Source: VBAS01 sp035292525 (GTDB lineage Bacteria > Bacteroidota > Bacteroidia > Chitinophagales > Chitinophagaceae). From it: a stretch of 11,710 nt of DNA. The notes beneath the pieces were generated by a model. That model worked only from the letters and a program-made list of their open reading frames with translations, was not told the DNA's origin and did not search any database. Made by a program: the position numbers and the translations under genes. Positions within the stretch are counted from its first letter, which is position 1. Each line of letters starts with the position of its first letter. Positions 5,944 to 11,710 of this stretch are shown here, piece after piece. The DNA lies in the NCBI GenBank assembly GCA_035292525.1, contig DATDPZ010000170.1, positions 1 to 11,710 on the forward strand, given 5' to 3'.

Positions 5944-8510
5944 ACAGATTTTTATTAATAATCATAGCTTTTATTTCGGTTTTTCCATTACATGCACAAC
6001 TTAAATTGCCGGCTTATCCTGATTCTTTATTTTCTACCTATTATCATCAACGGGTTTCACTTTTTAATGCATTGCCACAATCAAAAGATGATATTATTTT
6101 TTTAGGAAACAGCTTTACAGATGGTGGAGAATGGAGTGAGTTGTTTAATGATATCAAAATAAAAAACCGTGGCATCAGTGGTGATATTACTGCCGGAGTT
6201 TTAAAGCGGATAGATGAAGTGGTGAAAGGAAAGCCGGCAAAGGTTTTCCTGATGATTGGTACAAATGATTTGGCAAGGGGAATCACCACTGACAGTGTGG
6301 TGAAAAATATTCTGCTGATTTCAGTTTACATAAAACAGGAAAGCCCTGCTACAAAATTATTTGTTCAAAGTATTCTTCCGGTATCAGATGTGTTTAAAAA
6401 ATTCAGTGGGCATACCAGCAAAACAGATTCTATTTTAAAAGTAAACAACCATCTTAGTAAAGCATCGGAAACATATCAATATATCTTTATTAATTTGTAT
6501 CCATCCTTTTGTAATCAACAAGGAAAGTTAAACGAAAAATATTCCAATGATGGCCTGCATCTTACAGGAACCGGTTATTTACTATGGAAGCATCTTGTAT
6601 TTTCGCATGTTTATGGCGTACAGGAAAAGCCATCCCTTCTTCCATTGCCTCAACAGCTAAAATGGAACGAAGGTTATTTTCCGTTGTACAACGCTACATC
6701 AATCATCTTACATGATACAGCTCTTTTCAAAGAAGCAAAACAGTTAAAAGAAATTATTGCCAATAAAGGGTGGCAGTTAGAAATAAAAAACAAAGCCAAC
6801 AAAGGTGAAGTAGTTATTGAATTGCAACTGGAGAAAAATAGTTCAGCTGAAATTTCTGACGAGTCTTACACTTTGCAGGTTACTGAGAATAAAATTTCGA
6901 TTGCTGCAAAAACTCCACATGGAATCTTTAATGCCATTCAAACCTTGAAGCAATTGATGAGAGATGGGATGATGGTAGATGCCTGTGAAATTAGGGACAG
7001 GCCTGCTTTTTCATGGCGGGGGTTTATGATAGATGTGGGCAGAAATTATATGTCAATGAAATTGCTGAAAGAACAGATTGATGTGTTGGCAATGTTTAAA
7101 CTGAATGTTTTTCATTTTCACGCCACAGAAGATATTGCTTGGAGGATAGCCATCAAACAATACCCGCAACTTACCGCACCGGAAAATATGCTGCGAAATA
7201 AAGGCATGTATTATTCAGAAGCAGAAATAAAAGAGCTGATCAGTTATTGTAAAGAGAGATACATCACATTTGTACCGGAAATTGATATGCCCGGCCACAG
7301 TGCTGCTTTTAAAAGAGCTATGAAAACGGATATGCAAACTGATTCAGGATTGATGATTGTAAAAAATATTCTGAAAGAATTTTGTACGACTTATGATGTG
7401 CCTTATATCCATATCGGCGCTGATGAAGTAAAGATCAGCAATAAAAATTTTGTGCCTGAAGTAACAGGGTTTATTCAAAGTTTCGGAAAAAAAGTGATCG
7501 GTTGGGAACCGGGTGGAAATTTTACCGATAATACTATCCGCCATTTATGGATGGATGATTTGAGTAAAATAAAATCGGATTCATCTGTTCAATATATAGA
7601 TTCCCGTCATTTATACCTTAATCATATGGATCCGTTGGAGGCTGTAACGACTATTTTCAATAGAAAAATTTGTAATAGAGAAAATGGAGACGTTTCAGCT
7701 TTAGGCGCCACACTTTGTATGTGGCATGATAGGGCAGTGGCAGATGAAAGCGATATTATGAAAATGAATCCTGTTTATCCGGGGATGCTGGCCTTTGCTG
7801 AAAGAAGCTGGCGTGGAGGGGGGTTGGCAGGCTGGGTATCTAACATCAGTGATGGAAATGAAAAAGCTTTCACAGAATTTGAAAATCGCTTACTGGAGAA
7901 CCAGCATTTATATTTCAAAAACAAACCCTTTGCTTATGTTAAACAATCCGGTTTGAAATGGAAATTATATGGTCATTATAATAACAGCGGAGATTTAACC
8001 AGGTCATTTGAACCCGAAACTTTATCATGGAAGGAACAAAATGAAAAAATTTATAAACAAGTCACAGGTGGTACAATAGTTCTTCGGCATTGGTGGGCAC
8101 CTTTGATTAAAGGGGCAATAGATGAACCAAAAGAAAATACAACCTGGTATGCCACTACAAAAATCTGGAGTGATGAATCCGGTGATAAAGATTGCTGGAT
8201 TGGATTCAATAACCTTTCCCGGTCACCGGCTACTGATTCGCCGCCAGAAAATGCCTGGGATAAAAAAGGAAGTGCTGTATGGGTAAATGGAAAATTAATT
8301 TCACTACCTAAGTGGAAAAGATCCGGGCAAAAAGGAAATTCAGAGATTCCATTAATAGATGAGGGCTATGAATACAGGCAACCCACGAAGGTATTTTTGC
8401 AAAAAGGATGGAACAATGTATTGCTAAAAACTCCGGTGGGCAGTTTCAAAGGAACTGACTGGCAAAATCCTCTGAAATGGATGTTTACTTTTATTATCAT
8501 ATTTGAATAG
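5940..8510 (+). CDS. Exported two-domain enzyme: SGNH esterase-like domain fused to GH20 beta-hexosaminidase
   Basis: An 856-residue protein with a signal peptide (MNRFLLIIIAF..., probable cleavage near HAQ, residues 18-20). Residues about 30-225 are an SGNH/GDSL-type hydrolase: block I FLGNSFTDGGEW (S58), block II Gly78 in NRGISGD, block III IGTND (G107, N109), and block V NDGLHLTG (D204, H207), so the catalytic set looks intact. From LLPLPQQLKW (about 233) a GH20b-like domain follows, then the GH20 barrel: WRGFMIDVGR (359-368), PEIDMPGH (446-453), HIGADEV with catalytic D495-E496, GWEP (W522), CMWHD (W595) and LAFAERSW. Several motifs are altered from the usual GH20 form (FHATEDIAWR, LYLN, WHD). 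Residues about 670-856 look like a beta-sandwich C-terminal domain. Likely role: O-deacetylation plus removal of terminal beta-HexNAc from desialylated glycans. It is the last gene of the operon. Family calls are secure; substrates are inferred. Confidence 0.9.
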   Translation: MNRFLLIIIAFISVFPLHAQLKLPAYPDSLFSTYYHQRVSLFNALPQSKDDIIFLGNSFTDGGEWSELFNDIKIKNRGISGDITAGVLKRIDEVVKGKPAKVFLMIGTNDLARGITTDSVVKNILLISVYIKQESPATKLFVQSILPVSDVFKKFSGHTSKTDSILKVNNHLSKASETYQYIFINLYPSFCNQQGKLNEKYSNDGLHLTGTGYLLWKHLVFSHVYGVQEKPSLLPLPQQLKWNEGYFPLYNATSIILHDTALFKEAKQLKEIIANKGWQLEIKNKANKGEVVIELQLEKNSSAEISDESYTLQVTENKISIAAKTPHGIFNAIQTLKQLMRDGMMVDACEIRDRPAFSWRGFMIDVGRNYMSMKLLKEQIDVLAMFKLNVFHFHATEDIAWRIAIKQYPQLTAPENMLRNKGMYYSEAEIKELISYCKERYITFVPEIDMPGHSAAFKRAMKTDMQTDSGLMIVKNILKEFCTTYDVPYIHIGADEVKISNKNFVPEVTGFIQSFGKKVIGWEPGGNFTDNTIRHLWMDDLSKIKSDSSVQYIDSRHLYLNHMDPLEAVTTIFNRKICNRENGDVSALGATLCMWHDRAVADESDIMKMNPVYPGMLAFAERSWRGGGLAGWVSNISDGNEKAFTEFENRLLENQHLYFKNKPFAYVKQSGLKWKLYGHYNNSGDLTRSFEPETLSWKEQNEKIYKQVTGGTIVLRHWWAPLIKGAIDEPKENTTWYATTKIWSDESGDKDCWIGFNNLSRSPATDSPPENAWDKKGSAVWVNGKLISLPKWKRSGQKGNSEIPLIDEGYEYRQPTKVFLQKGWNNVLLKTPVGSFKGTDWQNPLKWMFTFIIIFE

Positions 8511-8664
8511 CAAGTAGAACGTAAAAGAGAGTGACACAACCGGGTTCCATAGTAGTACTTAAGCCGGCCGCATAAAAATTTGCCTTCTTCGTAAACCTGC
8601 CGATCTGATAAATCCTGACAGTTCCTTACCTTCGCTCCTCATTTAACCTAAAAATAATTTTGTA
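8511..8664 (+). other. Intergenic region between sialic acid operon and gap
   Basis: This 154-bp stretch holds no convincing ORF. It contains short palindromes (AGTACT near 8554, GCCGGC and CGGCCG near 8563-8570), but I find no stem followed by a T-tract, so no intrinsic terminator for the upstream operon is evident. The 3' end carries the candidate gap promoter listed separately. Confidence 0.6.
8631..8662 (+). promoter_or_regulatory. Candidate Bacteroidota-type promoter of gap, possibly leaderless
   Basis: TAATTTTG at 8655-8662 is a full match to the Bacteroidota -7 element TAnnTTTG. TTCG at 8631-8634, 20 bp upstream, is one mismatch from the -33 TTTG element. With usual spacing, transcription would start at or next to the A of the gap ATG (8665), giving a leaderless mRNA. 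No Shine-Dalgarno sequence is present. This is a motif match in AT-rich sequence, hence the modest confidence. Confidence 0.42.
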
Positions 8665-9678
8665 ATGAGTACAGTTAACGTTGCAATCAACGGATTTGGC
8701 CGGATTGGCCGCCTGGTTTACCGCCAGATATATCAAATGAAAGACATTGATGTCGTAGCAATTAACGATTTAACAAGTCCGAAAGTTCTTGCACATCTTT
8801 TAAAGTATGATAGTGCTCAAGGCAGGTTTGATGCAGATATAAAATCAACTGAGGATTCAATTATAGTGAACGGTGAAAATATTAAAATTTATAAACAGAA
8901 AGATCCTGCACAGATACCCTGGAAAGAACATAATGTGGATGTGGTATTGGAATGTACCGGATTCTTTGCTGATAAAACTAAAGCTGAAGCTCATATTGCA
9001 GCAGGTGCAAAAAAAGTAGTGATTTCCGCACCGGCTACCGGTGATCTGAAAACAATTGTTTTTAATGTAAATCATCAAATTCTTGATGGCTCTGAAACAG
9101 TTATCAGTTGTGCTTCCTGTACAACAAACTGTTTGGCACCCATGGCACAGGTGCTGGAAGAAAAATTCGGTATCCTGACCGGGTTAATGACAACAGTACA
9201 TGCTTATACAAACGATCAGAATACACAGGATGCTCCTCATGCAAAAGGTGATCTGCGTCGTGCAAGAGCTGCCGCACAAAACATTGTACCCAACAGTACC
9301 GGTGCTGCAAAAGCAATCGGCCTTGTGTTGCCGGTTTTGAAAGGAAAACTGGATGGCAGTGCTCAGCGGGTGCCTACATTAACCGGATCCTTAACTGAAT
9401 TAACCGTTGTTCTTGGAAAGAAAACCTCAGTAGAAGAAGTGAACGCCGCTATGAAAGCAGCATCCAACGAAAGTTATGGCTATACGGAGGATGAAATAGT
9501 AAGCAGTGATGTAATTGGTATTACTTTTGGCTCCTTATTTGATGCCACACAAACTAAAGTGCAAACTGTTGGAGACAACCAGATTGTTCGTACCGTAAGC
9601 TGGTATGACAATGAGATGAGTTATGTTAGTCAGCTTGTTCGCACTTTACATTACTTTGCCAACCTGATCAGTAAATAA
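8665..9678 (+). CDS. gap: Glyceraldehyde-3-phosphate dehydrogenase, NAD-dependent type
   Basis: A full-length 337-residue GAPDH, cytoplasmic, converting glyceraldehyde-3-phosphate, phosphate and NAD+ to 1,3-bisphosphoglycerate. The Rossmann dinucleotide motif is NGFGRIGR (9-16). D35 at the end of the second strand and P191 in the QDAPH segment favour NAD over NADP. The catalytic signature ASCTTNC gives Cys152, with His179 in TTVHAYT as the base. The S-loop region KGDLRRARAAAQN and the C-terminal SWYDNEMSY are standard. The start is supported by the usual short N-terminus before the Rossmann strand. A 154-bp gap separates it from the sialic acid operon, and a strong terminator 18 bp downstream suggests a monocistronic unit. 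Its product feeds the phosphoglycerate kinase encoded two genes downstream. Nothing suggests truncation or transfer. Confidence 0.98.
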   Translation: MSTVNVAINGFGRIGRLVYRQIYQMKDIDVVAINDLTSPKVLAHLLKYDSAQGRFDADIKSTEDSIIVNGENIKIYKQKDPAQIPWKEHNVDVVLECTGFFADKTKAEAHIAAGAKKVVISAPATGDLKTIVFNVNHQILDGSETVISCASCTTNCLAPMAQVLEEKFGILTGLMTTVHAYTNDQNTQDAPHAKGDLRRARAAAQNIVPNSTGAAKAIGLVLPVLKGKLDGSAQRVPTLTGSLTELTVVLGKKTSVEEVNAAMKAASNESYGYTEDEIVSSDVIGITFGSLFDATQTKVQTVGDNQIVRTVSWYDNEMSYVSQLVRTLHYFANLISK

Positions 9679-9695
9679 AAAAAATAGTTGTCATA

Positions 9696-9734
9696 AAAAA
9701 AGTCTGAGCTGCCACGCCAGACTTTTTTAATTTT
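9696..9734 (+). terminator. Intrinsic terminator after gap
   Basis: An 11-bp perfect stem, AAAAAAGTCTG (9696-9706) pairing with CAGACTTTTTT (9718-9728), encloses an 11-nt loop and is followed by a further T-rich tail to 9734. The A-tract on the 5' arm could also let it work in reverse, though no minus-strand gene is nearby. It should separate gap from the radical SAM-pgk pair. Confidence 0.88.
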
Positions 9735-9750
9735 AGGACTTTATTCATCC

Positions 9751-10857
9751 ATGTCATACAAGATTAATAAAAGACGGTTTCAAAAAATCATCAACCGGGT
9801 TAAACAATTACCGGGAGGAATAAATTTTTTCAGGTATAGCAGAAATAAACTTTATGGACTTTTACTCAAATCATTTAAAAGCACAAAAGTTCCTTTTCCT
9901 TCTTCCATTATGCTGGAAGTAACCAACCATTGTAACCTTGGCTGTATCACTTGTCCAAGAGAATATGGATTCGGACATGCGATGGATAAAGGCAGCATTG
10001 ATCTGGATAAAATGAAAAAAGTAATTGATGAAGTGGGACCATATATAGATTCTATCGGGCTGACAGGATTGGGAGAAACCATGCTTTATAAAAAGCTGGA
10101 GGAAACATTACAATATATTAAAAGCAAGAACAGGGGGATACAAACTTTTATTTCTACAAATGCACATATACCAGGAGCAGAAAATTATATTGAAAGAATG
10201 GCCCCTTACCTGGATACAGTTCAGATTTCCATTGATGGCATTGGTAAAACCTATGAAGCCGTAAGATTGAAAAGTGATTATAGTTTCTTTTTTGAAACCG
10301 CCCGGAAAATGGTAGATGTGTGCAAAAAAAATAATGTTTCAGTGATGTTTAATTTTGTAGCAGTAAAAGAAAACTATACACAAATGAAGGAAGTGGTAAA
10401 ACTGGCTTCAGAGATGGGCGTTTCTTTTGTTAATATCACTCCGGTAAATGTGGGCAGCATCACATCAGCATCTGTGGAATATTATAATTTATTCTATGGT
10501 CAATCTTTTAAAGATGAATTAAAACAAGCATTTGATCTTTCCAAAAAAGCGGGGAATGTGGAACTGAGTATATGGGATGTGAAGAAGAAAAATGAGTTTA
10601 AAAAATGTCATCTCCCCTGGAATCATTTTTATATCAGTTGGGATGGATACATGACACCTTGCTGTGCCAAGCCTTTCCCCAAAGAATTAAATTTCGGGAA
10701 TGTATTTGATACCTCGCTGATGGAATGTTTGAACAGTAAAGAATACAGGCAATTCCGAAAGATGTGGTTTGAAAATGAAACACCAGATTTTTGCAAAAAA
10801 TGTCATGTGGTGGATATGAAACCCATTGAACTTGATTTTGACATCGCTTTGAATTAA
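9751..10857 (+). CDS. Radical SAM protein with SPASM-like C-terminal Cys cluster, substrate unknown
   Basis: A 368-residue iron-sulfur protein, apparently soluble. LEVTNHCNLGCITC (55-68) carries the CxxxCxxC motif (C61, C65, C68) that binds the catalytic 4Fe-4S cluster and S-adenosylmethionine. LTGLGETML (104-112) stands at the usual SAM-binding GGE position, and QISIDG (158-163) is a typical barrel strand. The C-terminal part has C286, C304-C305, C326, C348 and C351 in the pattern CHLPW...DGYMTPCC...FCKKC, resembling SPASM/twitch domains that bind auxiliary clusters. The first about 50 residues are basic. I cannot assign a reaction: related proteins modify peptides, sugars or cell-envelope precursors, and no precursor-peptide ORF is evident nearby. 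The ATG at 9751 is the only start leaving a normal N-terminus; no Shine-Dalgarno is visible. It follows the gap terminator and precedes pgk by 13 bp, probably as one transcript. Confidence 0.88.
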   Translation: MSYKINKRRFQKIINRVKQLPGGINFFRYSRNKLYGLLLKSFKSTKVPFPSSIMLEVTNHCNLGCITCPREYGFGHAMDKGSIDLDKMKKVIDEVGPYIDSIGLTGLGETMLYKKLEETLQYIKSKNRGIQTFISTNAHIPGAENYIERMAPYLDTVQISIDGIGKTYEAVRLKSDYSFFFETARKMVDVCKKNNVSVMFNFVAVKENYTQMKEVVKLASEMGVSFVNITPVNVGSITSASVEYYNLFYGQSFKDELKQAFDLSKKAGNVELSIWDVKKKNEFKKCHLPWNHFYISWDGYMTPCCAKPFPKELNFGNVFDTSLMECLNSKEYRQFRKMWFENETPDFCKKCHVVDMKPIELDFDIALN

Positions 10858-10870
10858 TAAAAAAAAGAGT

Positions 10871-11710
10871 ATGAGTAATTTTTCTAATTACAATTTTAAA
10901 GATCAGAAAGCATTGATCCGCGTGGATTTTAATGTCCCCCTTGATCAGGAATTCAATATTACTGATGACAGCCGGATGCAGGCAACCATACCCACTATCA
11001 AAAAGGTGCTGAATGACGGCGGTTCGGTAATTCTGATGAGCCATTTGGGAAGACCCAAAAAAGGTCCGGAAGAGAAATATTCTTTAAAGCATTTGGTAAA
11101 ACATGTAAGCCGGTTACTTGGCGGCGTAACTGTTGATTTTGCCGGCGATTGTATAGGTGAGCAGGTGCAGCAAAAATTCGGGGCTCTACAACCGGGCGAA
11201 GTGCTGCTTTTGGAAAATCTCCGGTTTCATAAAGAAGAAGAAAAAGGTGATGAAGAATTTGCCAAAAAACTTTCTCAGCTTGCCGATGTATATATCAATG
11301 ATGCATTTGGAACCGCTCACCGTGCTCATGCATCCACAACTATTATTGCAAAATTTTTCCCGGCTGATAAAAAAATGTTTGGCCTGTTAATGGAAGCCGA
11401 AATTGCAAGCGCCGAAAAAATTATGCTGAAAGCTGAAAAACCTTTTACGGCAATTATTGGCGGTGCAAAAGTGTCTGATAAAATTTTAATCATAGAAAAT
11501 CTATTACAAAGAGCATCCGATATTATCATTGGAGGGGGAATGGCTTATACTTTTATGAAAGCCTTAGGGGGTAAGATCGGGAATTCGTTGTGTGAGGACG
11601 ACAGGTTGGGCACGGCAGAAGAGCTAATGAAAAAAGCCGTCATGAAAAATGTCTGCATTCATCTTCCTCCTGATTCTATTATTGCTGACAAGTTTGATGC
11701 AAATGCAGAA
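10871..11710 (+). CDS. pgk: Phosphoglycerate kinase (5' part, runs off the window)
   Basis: An open frame from the ATG at 10871 to the window end gives 280 residues of an enzyme usually about 395-400 long, so roughly the last third is missing. It transfers phosphate from 1,3-bisphosphoglycerate to ADP in glycolysis, in the cytoplasm. Signatures are RVDFNVPLD (17-25), SHLGRPKKGP (57-66), LLENLRFHKEEEKGDE (113-128), DVYINDAFGTAHRAHAS (139-155), the hinge/nucleotide region IIGGAKVSDKI (195-205) and GGGMAYTFMKA (221-231). Catalytic Arg candidates lie in the first three motifs, including R18. The start sits 13 bp after the radical SAM stop, behind the A-rich AAAAAAGAGT, so it is probably co-transcribed with that gene. 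gap lies further upstream behind a terminator. No defects are seen in the visible part. Confidence 0.97.
   Translation, partial: MSNFSNYNFKDQKALIRVDFNVPLDQEFNITDDSRMQATIPTIKKVLNDGGSVILMSHLGRPKKGPEEKYSLKHLVKHVSRLLGGVTVDFAGDCIGEQVQQKFGALQPGEVLLLENLRFHKEEEKGDEEFAKKLSQLADVYINDAFGTAHRAHASTTIIAKFFPADKKMFGLLMEAEIASAEKIMLKAEKPFTAIIGGAKVSDKILIIENLLQRASDIIIGGGMAYTFMKALGGKIGNSLCEDDRLGTAEELMKKAVMKNVCIHLPPDSIIADKFDANAE

Noticed and set aside
6105..6113. GNS instead of GDS in block I as a sign of a dead SGNH domain.
   Set aside because: The nucleophile Ser58 and the other blocks (Gly78, Asn109, Asp204/His207) are present, and the residue before the Ser is not catalytic, so inactivity is not supported.
8560..8572. 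GC-rich overlapping palindromes (GCCGGC/CGGCCG) as an operator or terminator.
   Set aside because: They are short overlapping self-complementary hexamers with no loop or T-tract. Nothing indicates function.
9728..9735. TAATTTTA as a promoter -7 element for the radical SAM gene.
   Set aside because: It has A instead of the final G, coincides with the T-tail of the gap terminator, and a -33 element would have to lie in the hairpin. Too weak to list, although some promoter for this unit is expected nearby.
1..11710. CRISPR array, insertion sequence, phage, toxin-antitoxin or defence genes.
   Set aside because: No regularly spaced repeats, transposase-like ORFs, terminal inverted repeats or defence-family motifs were seen on either strand. 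All coding space is explained by glycan catabolism, glycolysis and one radical SAM gene.

Overview
The window looks like a chromosomal segment from a Bacteroidota bacterium, most likely Chitinophagaceae-like. The lineage is an inference. It rests on moderate AT-richness, start codons preceded by A-rich stretches rather than Shine-Dalgarno sequences, a TAnnTTTG-type promoter element, and gene families typical of Bacteroidota glycan loci (permuted kelch mutarotase, sialidase with an N-terminal BNR-associated domain, AGE-type epimerase, SASA-type esterase, GH20). All supported genes are on the + strand.

Positions 1-8510 form one tightly packed run of six genes that reads as a host-glycan sialic acid (Neu5Ac) utilisation operon. 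In order: the 3' end of a cyclically permuted kelch sialic acid mutarotase (NanM-type); an MFS sugar-acid permease (NanT-like); an exported sialidase; a cytoplasmic N-acylglucosamine 2-epimerase; an exported sialate O-acetylesterase; and an exported protein fusing an SGNH esterase-like domain to a GH20 beta-hexosaminidase. Gaps are 13, 8 and 3 bp, and two junctions are ATGA overlaps. The inferred logic has four steps. Two esterase-type activities strip O-acetyl groups. Sialidase then releases terminal sialic acid, and GH20 trims exposed HexNAc. The mutarotase and permease handle the released sugar. Inside the cell a lyase (not in the window) would give ManNAc, which the epimerase converts to GlcNAc. 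Lyase, kinase and TonB/SusD-type uptake genes are not visible and may lie upstream of position 1.

A 154-bp intergenic region (8511-8664) separates this operon from central-metabolism genes. gap (NAD-type glyceraldehyde-3-phosphate dehydrogenase) has a candidate promoter placed so that its transcript could be leaderless, and is followed by a strong intrinsic terminator. Next come a radical SAM/SPASM-type protein of unknown substrate and, 13 bp later, pgk (phosphoglycerate kinase), which runs off the window. The radical SAM gene therefore sits between two consecutive glycolytic genes and is probably co-transcribed with pgk.

I see no CRISPR array, mobile element, tRNA/rRNA or clear signature of a wholly new system. 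The most unusual items are the SGNH-GH20 fusion with its altered GH20 active-site motifs, and the radical SAM protein inserted between gap and pgk.
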